Positions 22,706 through 36,700 of a DNA stretch of 64,000 nt are shown in pieces (within the stretch, counting starts at the first letter, position 1; each line of letters begins with the position of its first letter). Under the pieces are notes generated by a model. That model ran no database searches and had not been told where the DNA came from. It saw only the letters and a program-made list of their open reading frames with translations. The position numbers were made by a program, and so were the translations under genes. This DNA comes from Marisa cornuarietis (Eukaryota > Mollusca > Gastropoda > Architaenioglossa > Ampullariidae). Location: positions 2,723,501-2,787,500 of the forward strand of contig SMMW01000042.1 in NCBI GenBank assembly GCA_004794655.1, in the 5' to 3' direction.

Positions 22706-25700
22706 TGAGAGTGTGTGTGTGTGTGTGTGTGTGGCAGGGTGGGTGGGAGTGAGATGTATGTGGGGATGGATGGGAGCGTGTGAACTTGTATTTATATGTT
22801 TTTGAGTGTCTCAGTACCCCTTGGAGGGCGAAGGAATAATAAAAAATACTGAAATACTCTAATAATGTGACAGACGTTCAATTCCGGCACTGCCTATTAG
22901 GGACGGGTGACCACACCCTCTTTTCTCTGTAATACCGACTCTTGGCCAGCAGTTTTTGAACTGCCATGGCTTCGTTGTTCGACGAAGCCGTCACGGTTCA
23001 CATATCCTTCTAGGATTAGTTACTGCGCCTATTAATAAGTCACAAAAGGGATCAATTAGAGTAATATGCATAAAAATACTACAATTCGAATTATAAATCG
23101 AGATAATAAAAAAATTGTGGCTACGCAGCCGCCACCCAAAACGTAGTGTCTTTGCATTTCCCGTGTTTCCTTAGGAAATGAAGCACTGGTCGGTGAGGGG
23201 TTATTATATTATCTCTCTATCCCTTTCTAAAATCTTCGAAACTATTTGACTGCTCGTTTAAAACGTGCGGCTCGGCCTGCCCGTGCCGTGATGACGTTCA
23301 CTTCACTCGCATTCCATGTCCCCCGTCTGTGGCAAGTTACTTTTAAACTGCTAAATATCTTAAGTTTTCGGTTTCATTCGTTTGTTTGTAACAGAGATGA
23401 ATTTACGGATTTCTTTAATATGAGAACTGATCAGAGCGTTTTGCTCCACGCAGACAAACCAAGAAAGTGTTTTCTTTCACATGATGCGCTGCTTTCTTGG
23501 ATGAAAGCTTGATTTGTCAAAAGCAAGTTTGGTTTCAGGTAGCTTCATATGACATGACAGCTGGATTGGAATATGTGATAGGAACCAGTCCAGCCATTGA
23601 CATCCCAAACATGCGATTTCATGTTGTTGACAATGGTTCGGATCATTGGAGACGCGCACGCAGTGTGGTTCAGGAGAAACTGATGAAGGGGATAAGGGAG
23701 GGGAAATTTCTCAATCGACAGGAAACAGATCTTTAGACAGACGGCCAGAACACCACCTACATTTGACTAAGCCGTATGTGAGCTCTGACGAGAAGGGGTA
23801 GGCGATTACGTCAGGAAATGTGTCATTACAGACGACCGTTGGGTAAAAACAAACCGTCTTCTGCTTTTTTTTTTTTAGCCCAGACACTAGTAACCCAGGA
23901 GGCTATCTAGGACCTTTTGCTTGGTGGCTAGGTATAAAAGGTGCGTTTATTTGATCCTGATGCCGGTATTTATTCGGCAAAGGTAAGTGGTCCTTGCTTG
24001 TGCATGAACCTTAGAGTTAGCTTTCTGCTGAGTGAAAATCCTGTTGTACTCAAGGGGGCCTCTAGCAGCAGATCATAGCGACAGCAAGCAGCCGATTCAG
24101 CTGGCCGCGTTGTCATGGGACATTTCACGTTCGATGCCGCCACAGAAGCAGCCACTTGCATCTGAAAGTCCTAAAGTGCAAACACCTCGTGAAATTTACA
24201 CAAGCTTTTCGCCCAGTCCTTTCTTAACGCCGCATGACATGGACTACATCGGCTCTGCTCATCACAGGCTCGCCATGGGCGAAAGAGAGAGGAAGACCAA
24301 AAAACAAAACAAAAAACCTGAAGTACAGTCCTTCTCACTTTGGGATATGAAGACAAAATAAACTCGATCTCCAATATAATTTGCCCTTCAGCTCTTCTAC
24401 CATAATTTAAGTGATTACACAAGCTACTTGTAGTTTACATGAACTGATTGTATATACGGAATACATAAACTTATTACATGACGAATTACATAACCTGATC
24501 ATATTAAAGAAAGTGATAGCATAAATGTCAGCATAAAACAGAGATGTAAGTTTACGAGGCAGAATGCCGAACGTTCTAACAGCTCCGGAGAAATTATGTT
24601 CTTATGGTAAATGGGATTCGTCATGTCGGCGAACAGCGGGAACAAAATGTAACACTCTTTGAAGTATCTTGCCTTCTCAATCTGATGCATTAACACATCC
24701 ACTCTCATATCTCCAGTATCTCGGCATCTGGCAGAAGACCAACATTTTATTATCTTTGTCGTTGTCAGCACGTCACTTCATAAACCAAAGTTTTCTTTAA
24801 GAGGGCAGAGTGAAAAGTTTTCGGTTCGTTATGATTTATGTCTCGTGCTCTGCATTATTTTCTTCTTTCAATAAAATTAAGTTCATGAAAATAAGTCTTT
24901 AAATCGGGCACCAATATTATTAACCAGAATTTCAAGCGCTTATTTAAAGTGCTTTGTTGTGCCATGTGTACATTTCTTGTGCGACCAGTTTTTCGATGGC
25001 AGAGGTAGCCTTGTTATAGAGCCATGACGCACACATGCTAACGTCATGAGAGAAAGCAAGGAATTACCTAGTCACGTAGTTTCCCTGAACTGGAAAGCCC
25101 TATACTTAGAACATAGAGGTTTCCTTTTCCTGACTCCGGAAATTGGCAGCTTTACATGTGACCTTGTGATAATCAACACTTGAACACAGACTTTAACTAA
25201 AAGGTATCAAAGGCTGTGTGTATGTTATTTGCCTTTTAATGGTAAGTCGACACGTGATCAGTTGACCGCCCGTTTCGATGATGACTGCGGCAAAATTATG
25301 TTACGGACGACTGACTGCGAGAAAATTATGTGTTACGGACGACTGACTTCCATCTATAAATTATTTCCTTCCATAGCTAAAGCCTTGTCACTGAGTAGTG
25401 ACAGTCACCATTACCCATCATCCGTCAGTGAACGTGAGGCATCGACCACCTCGCTAACAGTTTTGGTGTTGTGAAGATGAGACGGGCTGACCAGCGTCTG
25501 GTTGCCCTTTTACTGGAGACCACGATAAATATTAGAGAAATATTAGATGATGTAACACAAGCACCTGATGACGCCGATATATCGGGACGAACTGTTAGCA
25601 GTTGTGGGAACCTCTTCCTCTCTATAAATCGTTGCTATTGGTGCTAATATCTCTTACCTTTTCTTGATCCTTTGATCAATTCCTGCAACAAACTTTTCTC

Positions 25701-28700
25701 CTTTAGAAATGACCTTATAGAATTTTCTTACACAACAGTGGATCTAGTCGGCTTTCTTCACTTTTATACTGCAAGTAAATCATCTCCATGTTACAGTCTA
25801 GCAATAACGACCAAACTTGAAACTTGAAAGGTACATGCATACATCCATTAAACTACCATCGATTCACATGTGCACAAATAAGACAAAAAGAAATAAATCC
25901 ATGATTCTGTACTAAAACAGGGTTACACAGAAACATGGGCAGCCATTCCATATGCAAAATTATTGCAGCTTTAAGCAGCGACAGTCCATCTCTCTTACGA
26001 AACTGATGCCTTTCCTTTCTGCACGTGCACGACTAATTGATGTAAGTTTGTCTCGCCACAAACTTGTCTTTACTGTTCAATAACTCCAGGGAGCGGAGGG
26101 AAAGAACGGACTTAGCTGTGCTTAACCACCTTACTAATAAATATTTTTGACAAATTATATCAGACGCACAAATAATTGTTCTACGTTCCTTAGGCAGATA
26201 AGCGAATTATTTAATTGCTTTTGCTAAAAAGGATTTATTAAACTTATTTGCCGCAGTCTGCAGTAAGAAAAAAGAACTTCTCTCTCTCTCTCTCCCTTTT
26301 CTCTCTTTCTCCCTCTGGTAATCGTGAAAGTAAGTTTTTTTCCGATGGCAGTCAGGAAGCCAATTTTATGTGCCCTGTCTGGTACACATTAATCTTTCCT
26401 TCTCGCAATGGGGCAAAGAAATATATAAAATGGGCGCATGTATGAAATGAACTAGACGGGCTGCCAGGAGCAGAGTTTGTCTTACAGTCCTACAGAGTTT
26501 ATAAGTCCGCAGCGTCTTACAGAGTTTACAAGTTTTACGGAGTTTATGAGTCAACAGAGTCTTACAGAGTCATAGAGAGTTTATAAATCTTAAAGTTTTA
26601 CAGTCTTATATAGGTGCGTATGCGAATCGCGCAAATGATTTGTGTTGTGAGTGACATCAGTGGATCATCTAAACCAAAATTTGTTTCTAACCGACCCACT
26701 CCGATACGATTTTATTGAAAAGTCTTTTTTGCTTACTGATCACGATAAAGAAAAGTGTTTGAAATTATATATACACATACAAAATCCAAGATGGTCCAGA
26801 CAGGCTGACACTTCTGAAAACTGATGAACGGAATGATACGTCTGCAAATACTCCGCAAATAATGAATTATTTCTCTTTTCTACTTCTTTACAGCCGTCAT
26901 TCTCTCTGAATTTCTGTCCCTTTTTTCTTGATCTGCGTTTGCCTTCGTCCCCATTAAGGCATCCTATATAGCAATTAATACTCTCATCGTAACTAGCAGG
27001 AGGAGATGAAACATGCCGGTGATAGGCTCGCCCGAGACTAAAAAACGTCTTCTGCCCACCCAGCAGGCCTGGTATACAGGTAGCACGTTAGCTTACCAGC
27101 AGACAGCGTAATCATGAAGTACATTAGCTAATGGATTAGCTTACCCAGGCTGGACAAATAAGCGTAGTCGTTGTCTCTTATGATGCTAGACTTTTAATTT
27201 AGAGAGCCTCTGCTAATTATATTTTCCGAAGTAAGGGAAATATGGTGGAAATTTTAATTCAACTGAAAAGAACGCAGAATACTTTGAGATGTCATAAACA
27301 GGCCGGACAAATAGGACAGTGTTTAACACTCTTCTTATTTAATTCGTAATCCGAGAAAAGAAAACGCCGGGAAAAAAATGTAAACTGAATACTGGGGAAG
27401 GGGTTCAACATTCCGTACGTCCCTTCTCTTATCAGAAAAACACTCACTCTTTCACTTTTTTGCTTAATGTAGGAAACAATGCATTTTGGTAGCGCAAAGA
27501 AATATGAGATAGAGAGCTTTGCTAATGAATCGAAGAAGTTTTATACCGAATACATGACTTTTTACAGAAGCATGAGTTCTCTCTTCCCTTGTGGTGTCGC
27601 AGTGGATGAGTTATAGCCTTTTGTCTCGCTAGGATTACCCCTTCAAGGCTTCCGGTTCAGATGCTCTGGGCCCAGTACTCGTAGTTTTGTTTCAACTGTT
27701 TTTGAATAGTCAGTTGTGGAAAACTACCTTTCAGTGCCAAAAAAGAGTGATGACCATAAAGAAATGTTGAAAAGTGCACGGAACTGATTGTGCGCGTGCG
27801 CATCCAGCTAATCTCTGCTGTGGCCGATTATGAAGACCCCTTCCAGTATACTTACAAACCCAGCAGAGGAGATGGTGTGGAGGGACATGTTTTACTCTGT
27901 ATAATCCAACTACCACGCGTATAGCGCTCCTATGTTCGCATCCCATTTCTGCACGTTTCTTCGCGTGGCTACAATTTAGCCGCATTAGCTTTGGCGAAGT
28001 CTTTTCTAATTGTTAACATTACCACATTACCTTGGTACTTTGGATGAGGGATGGCTCACAACGGGTTACCGGGTTGGAGGTACAGTACAATGCTTAGTCT
28101 CAGACATGCAGAGGCCCAGTTAGAGTGCGTTTTGTCACCAACATTGTTTTCCATACCTACAAATAAAATTCGACGATGTTTTTGCATCACTGTTATATTG
28201 TGGATGCAATTCACAGGTAAAAGACTGAAAAAAGAGTGCTGTCGATAGAAATGTCTTTCCAGGTCCTTTTCACCAAATGCTATTACAATTTTAAATTTAA
28301 AAAATATGATATGTGGGTGCCTGCTTTTATGTTCTGCTTGTTTTATGCGTTGCTTTCTTTTATGTACTGATTTGTTATTGAAATGTGAGGACATAATAGA
28401 GTTTTTACGTGATTCATTTGAGATGAGATTTAAGCTGTGATGGTATGGTTTCGTGGAAACTATTCCTTTTTGCCACAAAACAGACAATAAAAATTTATTC
28501 AATTGAATTGAAAGCGGAGGGACACCTGCGTTACATAAAAGGGTAGAAATGTATGCGTCACAAGAAGTACTCAAGCGACCCAATGACTTATCATCTAGTG
28601 TGATATGATAAGATGCGACTTATTAGCAGCAGCTCTATAAGTACTCAAGGGTTAGAACCACATCGCATAATTCAGACCTGCATGTGATCACAAGTCGTTC

Positions 28701-30660
28701 ACACCCAGTAGCGTTAAGAAGTCTGAAGGCCGACACAACAAACAACAGTCTCACTCTGATGGTCCTGGCATACATGCAGGCACATGCAAGCACAAAGAGT
28801 CGGCGGCCCGACGGAAGCTGACAGAACTTTCCCGACATGACCAACCTTTCATCACGTAGAATAGCAGACACTTTGAAAATGTCTTTAACACGGTCTGAAG
28901 GTCACTCTAGGCCGTCCCAATAACTTTTGAGCAGGTGCACATAGCTGATTGAAGCTGTTTTTGTAATTCACTGGTAAATTGTTGTAATAAAAGATGATCG
29001 AAAAGGATAAGACAATCCCTATATGAGATTTACAATAGCCGAAGAAATCTCTTAAGGACCGAGAAAGTGTTAGTATCCCAGCGAAGTCTCCTGTTGAAGA
29101 TGGTGCTCAGGTACTGAAATGTTTTAACAATGCCCATCTCAGCATGGTGATAGCATAGACTGAGGTATGTTTGCTGTCAAGAATAGCAAGAAATGTCACT
29201 GCCATTCACAAAACAGCATAATGGTACATGTCGATTGTGTTTTCTGGTGTAACCATCACTTATCACATGCAGAAAATAACTTTATTTGGCAATAATCAGG
29301 CTAGAGAGCTGTGTTGGCACCTCCCCACCCTCTTTATCGCAGTTTGCCTCCCTCTCTTTTTCCTTTGGGTCCACGAGAGATTGATGATTGTTTGCGTTGT
29401 TAGCGCAAGCTGTTGTTGATGTAGGCTGTAAATCTGGCGAGTAGTAATCTTCCGTTTTCGGTTGCACTTGTCAGAGCATAGACTTCCTCTAACTTAACAC
29501 GTGAGCTCTCATGAATATCGCTAGCTGCTATAGCGCTAGTATTTCTGCTTTTGATGTGTTGGATGTAAACTCATTGAAGAATCGACTTTAAAAAAATTAT
29601 TTCAAAATCGATTTTGCGTTCATCTTTTTTATCTCTCGTATTTATGGCTGTTCGTGGTGATAGGACTTATTTTATGCTTGTCAGCAAGGATGATAAACGG
29701 TTTGAGTTCTATGCTTAGTCGCTTTGTTGCTGTCAAGTATGCAGCAGATTTTTTTCCTGTGACCGCTTGTCGGATTTCTTAATCGATCATGTTGCAGTTG
29801 ATATCTCTGCTTTTAATTTCTAATGATCACACGTAGTTCTAATGATTATAAGATATGGACGTAATTATAATGTTTCAATATATATGGACATAGTAGTTTA
29901 GACGGGATGCAGCGCTAATAGCTCTACCGTGGTTGTAATTCCTGCCATGCCTGTGTTTAGACGTGTTGACGGTGATTCTACACTCTCAACGTTACGTTGT
30001 TGTAATTACCAATTTACTCATCGGAAGGGAATTATTTCTTCTCTCTATCTATATGGTACTGTTTTCGATGACCTCACATCTCATCATGAATATAAAAGTC
30101 CACAGGACCTCATGTTACCTTTCTCCTTCAGCACTATTAACGCAGTATGTTTTATTACTGGAGCAGGAGCAGCCCCTCATGGGACACTCTTCTCGTTCAG
30201 ATCTGTCAGAAACCCCAAACTGCCTTATTTGCATGATTTCTTGTTGACAGTTTCATTTACTCTCATTGATCACTGGTCTAGTCCCCGTCTTTGAATCCAT
30301 GGCGATTGACTGAGCATCCGGTTCTGATAGCGTGGACGTATTGTCGCGCTGATGAGATCACTGCTGTTGTGCATTTGCAACTTCTTATCTTCTCATCTCT
30401 AGTCTTCAACTGACGTTTGTCGACTGTGGAAAGCCAGGAACTTGTCATGGCTCCTATCTTCCTGTAACACAAATTCTAAATGCGTTTTGAGCGGGGCTTA
30501 AAGATGAAGAACGGTGAAAGAGGAAAGGATGGGGACAGGCAGCATGAGATGTCAGACCGAGGGCTTAAAAGTGTAAGAGATGAAATGCAAGTCAAGATGC
30601 AGAAATCTTAACAATATTTCTTGTGCAGTCTGGCAGACTCCCGAGTACGTCACGAACTTG

Positions 30661-30704
<44 letters not shown>

Positions 30705-33700
30705 AGTGAGGTCACAGGTGGAGAGAGAGGAAGCCAAGTTCTTTTCCAAGGAGCAGGCGCTGATGCACGTGCTGGTGGGGGAGTACGAAAACTCCGTGCG
30801 GCCAGTCTTCAACGCCAGCTCCGCCGTTGATATCATGTTGGGGCTGACACTGACACAGATCCTGGACCTGGTGAGTGATGTCACAGCAAGAAGTTTCACG
30901 TTGATTTCTGTGCGATTAACGTCCACTGTAATCAATCGGCTCTCAGATACACCTCAAAAACGTCTGCTAAGTCTTGTTATGTCTGTAACTGATGTATGAC
31001 CCGTTAATATCTCAGCAGTGTGTGGATTGACACACCTTACAACAGCGTTTAGGATAACTTCGTAATCTCCTTTTGTCTTTGTGGTGATTAAAATTAATGT
31101 AAACTCCATTTAATTATTCCAGCTACGCTAAAGAAATTGAACTTTATATTTATTCTAGAGTTGTCAACATACTGATATCAAAGAGGCAACGATAGTAAGA
31201 TCGAGAACAAAATAGATTCATATGTAAAAAATACTAGCATATATATTCTAAAAATGTGTGTTACGACGATGGGAATTTTAACACACTATTACGGCATAAG
31301 CTGTGTATAATAAGATACAGGAAGGCTAGGAAACAGGGAAGAAAACTACATGAAAACCATTGCACGCTAATTTGTGTCATTTACGGGGTGTACAAAATTA
31401 TGTTTAGTCTTTCATCCTATGATCTTATTGTGTGCGTGTACTTGTGTGTGTGTGTGGGGGGGGGTGCATGCGTGTGTGCATGGATTTATTTCTGCTCTGC
31501 AACAGGACGAGAAGAACCAGGTATTAACGACCAACGTGTGGTTAGAGGCAGTGAGTATTGCTTTTACCCTCTCATTCATCTAACATGTGGCAGCGGTAGT
31601 GGTGGTAATAGTAACTGTGGTAGCAGTGGTAGTAGCAGTGGTGGTTGTGGTGTCTCGCCTCGGTCACGAGTTTTGTTACATATTATGACAGCTAAATCTA
31701 ATTAGCAATGTGCTAGAAATGTTTGGTAGCTGCCTAATTTTGGATGCAGAATCTGACATATTTTATCCTACACAAACTCTCTGTCTCCCCCTTTCTCTCC
31801 CCTTCCTTTCTTCCTTCTTAAAGTGCTGGTGTGACTTTGTTCGAAAACACTGACATGTTGTTTTATTTTGTTGGAACTACTGAACTACTGTTGAACATTG
31901 AGGTAGCAACAGTTTATATTTTACTTTGTATGTCTCACACTGTCAAATGTTTCAAATGGACATATGGGACACAAGAAGAGTTTTTAGCAGCTCACAAAGG
32001 GAGTTTCCAAAATTCCCTCAGGATCATTAGCTAACACAAAAAGCCTTTTATTGCTTTCCTTGACTTGATTTGAAGTATAGGTTTACAAGTTTTGGATTGT
32101 CTCACCCACGAATCAAAGTGCCATTTACGTATAGCCGTCTGCTCTCAAAATGCACCACTGTTGGAAAATAATGATCCTGCCTTGGCATTATGTACCCGTA
32201 CAACTACACGTCATGCTCACTTTATTTATTTATTTATTTATTTATTTTTCAGACTGTTTATTTCTCTTTCACAAAGTGACAGCAAGAAGTATGGTACACA
32301 GTCTGGTACACATTGAAAATTTGGAAAGAGCGAAAAACAAAGAATAAACCAACAACATGCATACACATCCACACACATACACGCATTCTATATAATTGAG
32401 CACTAACTATAACATGGTATAAGAGTACCTGTGCAAATTCACAATGCGGTAAGGTTTGCTTTTATGACTGTGCTCACATTCCAATAATTATTCTTATGTT
32501 GAGCCTTATCTACCTTGCTTGCGCTCAACCGACTATTAGTTCTGCTGTTGCACTCGTTTGTGGCAGACAATTCATCTAATGTAAATGTTATTGTCCATCC
32601 ATTGTAATTATTATGTATACTTTTGCACATCCCACATTATTCAAGACAAATACATACAAGTGGTACTTTCATTACCCAGACATACAACAGTCTCTTCAGC
32701 TAATAAGGATTCAAAACTCACTAAGTTTTCTGGAGCAGACTGACTACTTGTGCCTCAGGCTACAAATACCTTCTTACAACTCACTTAATTTATTTGACCA
32801 CATGTCTATGTGTTAATGAAGTGTGTGTGCTTAACGTTGAGCATCTGACCGGTTCATCGTGTATAGCTGTTTATCTGCCTTTACTCTAAAGTATTTGTAC
32901 TCGGTGACTTGATTAAAAACCGGTTGTTTAATAGTCATTCTGTCTTTGCAATATATTTCTAAGGTTTATTTTACATTAAAACCTTAAATGGTTTTGCAAG
33001 TATGTACTTGCCTAACCACGAAGTTATCCATCTGCTCGCCAGAAATCTGTTTTTCGGTTCACACTTCAGAAAATATGGCTGGGGACACACATGTCCTTAC
33101 ATCCAGTGCTGGTGGATAAGGATGTTGCGTCGACCTCTCAGCTGTATTTCTGTAACATTGTAACTCTGTGTGCGCCTGTAGTTTGTACACTTTTGCAAGA
33201 AAGCAATTTGGCACAAAAACCGTCTTCTGAGATCTAATCAAAATCTCTCTAACCGATCCCTCGCATAAAATCGTTTCGTTTAAAGATGGCCACGAGGGAG
33301 CGTGGAGCAGGCCGTAATGAGGTAGTTAAGAGACAAGTCACGGCTTTCTGTCTGTTTCCAGCCACGAAATGTCTGGCTCTTGAGAGACGAAGCCGATCAT
33401 TCTTTGCGAAGCCATCCTCGGGCCACACTCGCGAAGGTGTCGACAGAAAGATGGCGATGCGCATGCGCCGTGGCGCTCGCCCGGAGGTGGCGGTCGAAGC
33501 TGTGGTGGGTAGGCGTCCAACCTCTACAAGGTCAAACAGTTGATAGGATTAATTCAAGGCAAGGTCACGTGTAACGACATTCTTACGTAGTAACCACGTT
33601 TGACGATCGATTCGCGTGGGAAGGGAGAAAGACGGAAGGGGGAGGGAGAGGCTCAAAATATAAAAACGTTTACACTGAACGTTCTTTTTTTTTACAGCTG

Positions 33701-36700
33701 CATCTCTTCGGCCCATGAAACTCTAACGGAGAGATCGATCGCAGTCTGCTTGACTGATTTAATGTGATGAGGGTTAAAGGCGATATTATTATTATTATTA
33801 TTCACGTAGAGGCGAGCTCAATGTGTTGTGCGAACGAACCGACAGTTAACCATACCGCAAACAAAAGAAGCAGATGAACAGACTAAGTATATTTTAATTT
33901 TGTGCAAGATTTTCGATTTATGGATGGAAGGACATCAAGAACATACATTCAAAGCTGCTGATTTCTAAATGGAATGGTAGATATTTATTAAGTACCGTTG
34001 TAAACAGTTTGCAACGTGAAGTTTGTCGAGTTCTGGTGCAGATTTTTGAAGATGCAGCAAAGAAAGAGAATGGATCGTCAATAAATATTTCATCCATCCT
34101 GTTCTCGGTCTACACAAATCTAATTCTATCTCTGGTCAGTAGACTCTGCAAAACCTATATATTTTTTATTGTTTCTTTGGGTAAATAATAGTTTGACATT
34201 TTTGTATTGCCGCTTTTTGTTGTACGATTTTTGCATTCCTCTTGCTATCGTGTTTAGCTTAAGAACAAATACGGACGAATGTTTCACTAGCTAGACAAAG
34301 TGTTACTTGACGTTTATAAAAAAAAAATAAATCTGCCAGACGTGTTCAAACTTGCGGCCATATTTGTCCGCATTTGTTTCCATGGCAGAGATGGACATTG
34401 GCACCGCCCTCATGTAAAGCTGGCTCCGAGAAAAGTGAGGTCTCTAACACCTCACGCCCCATCGACCTGAAAAGGCTAGGAGACGACCTTTACCATTACC
34501 TTTTCTCCTTTGAATGATCTTGAGACCTCGAAAACACTCGGCTAGCACTGCAATATATATTATGAATCATCGTCGAGATGGGCCAGCTGATGATAGGGGA
34601 CTAAACCCTGCAGTGAGAAACGCGACTTAGTTTTAAGAAGAAAAACCTGAAGTTAATACACAAATAATTTGTACAATAAAAATAACATCGTAGATACGGT
34701 TAATTATGAATACTATGAAGAAACTGTAATTAGCAACAAGAACATTTAAAAAGTAGTTTGAAACTCTTAACTTGCAACTCAAATCTCATCAAGCACCATC
34801 ATGTCATGTCTAATACTCAGCGAAAATCTTCTGCAAATAAAAACTATAAACTATTATATCAATGTCGCCAGCATATGAAAGAAATGTCAGTATGACTTAC
34901 CCTTCCTTACACCCGTCCCCCAACCTTCAAAAAGAACTCACGTTTCTTGCTCATCTGCGCCTGGGTGTCTGATGCGCGTGTGCAGTGCATGTTCGAAAAT
35001 GTGGCTCCAAGGGAAGTCTGAAACCATCAGATTAGCAGTTTGTTAGTATCGCAGAATCGTTAGCATGGATGGAGTCTATATACAATTTCTCGGGCACGGA
35101 GACAGACTGCCTGCTCTCCCAGTGATATGCTGCGCACAAACGTCACAAGCTGAAGAACCTCATTCAACAAATGTGCTGCTATGTCACACAACATGAAACT
35201 TTGAACCCCAAAGCTAAGGACTTCGATTGTTTTCACACTTAAAAGCTCAGTAATGCATACCCCCTTCCTTCCTCCTCTTCTCGCCCTTTCCTCCTCCCAC
35301 TTCTGAAAAATCCCCAAGGATGGCAGCCATGTGCAAACACGGCGCCTTTCCGATACTACATTCATTCATCGGATGACAGCCTTCGATGAGTCCAGTATAT
35401 TTTTTCCTCTTTTCCAACCGCGTCCTATGTTCTTATGAATAGTTTAGGGAATACCAGTTGTCCCCAGCCTCCATACATTTCGCTATCGCAAATACAGATC
35501 GATTTTCAAGAACGTGTCCTGACCACTGGCCTAGTCTGCGACTGTTTGCAGGCCGTAAAGGTTCATTCATAGTGATCAGATAGGTCTCTATGGATACGCT
35601 AATGACCACCCACTCTAGCATGAGAAATTAAACTTATATTACAGTCTTGTAGGAGTCACATCAGTTTGTTTGTGCATCCATTCATTCACTGAACTTTCAT
35701 TTCACCTTTCGTAAGTTTCGTGTAAAATGTTTGCTATTTAAATTTGACCATGTCTTCAGATTTTAATGGCTGTTCACCCGGCCCCTCTTTCCCAACACGC
35801 GACTTCATTCTCGTTCCTTTTCCATTGATACTCGCAGCAATGGACACCACTTAGCATCGCACTTCCTCACATCACACCTCTTGACACTATACCACTTAAC
35901 ATCACACCTCCGTGCATCTTACCTTCCAACCCCAAACAGAACTTTGATGAACAGCAGGAGGAAGACATGCTGATTTTTAAGGCTTCATGCGAGACGCCAC
36001 ATCTCACCAGCACGCGCGTTCACATATGGCTGTCACATGGTTGAGTTGTCACATGGCTATGACTTCTGCTTTCTTTTGATAAATGGGATTGTTTTATTCA
36101 CAAACATAGAAATCTGTGGTTTTATGCGTCTTGTTCACGAATGGCCATCTCAAAACCAGAATGAGGCAGACTGCAGGCAAAGTTACGGATTTCTGGGTAA
36201 CTTGTGAAAGCTCTGTGAAGAGAATTTTGACATCAGATTCATGACAATCGGTAGTTGGATGTCCTTGTTATATTTCCTTTTTCAAGCGGCACAATTCTGG
36301 GATGCATGAGTAGGCTACTAACTCGAGCAGAATGGGATTGTTTTATCGTTTCGTCATCTACCACTGCGCATGCGTGCTAGATTCTCCGAGACGCCAAACA
36401 GCATACGAAAGTGCATTTTACGATTATGCAAGCATATTTGCTTAGAGGTATAAGAAATTTTAATAAAAATGATTACGACAGATACTATACTTCTTAAGGA
36501 TAACATTATGACCGTATATTAGATACTTTGTATTCCGTATCACTATACCTTTAAGTGTTACAAGACTAACAAAGAGGACCCTTTTTCACTTATGGAAAAG
36601 AACACATAGGTAAGCAAAATTCAGTATTTATATATAGCAATATTGACAAAGCCAAGACCAACAATATTTAAAAGGTCAGAAATAATATATCGAAAAGGTA

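Noticed and set aside
23541..24361. Two protein-like frames in nAChR intron 1
   Set aside because: One follows a good acceptor and reads smoothly, but I know no matching family and find no partner exon.
27590..27690. tRNA gene
   Set aside because: A- and B-box-like words are present, but no cloverleaf can be formed. It is kept only as a weak SINE candidate.
30552..30935. Minus-strand frame with a poly-Cys run and plus-strand poly-Ala frame
   Set aside because: These are other-frame readings of the CAG repeat within nAChR exon 2.
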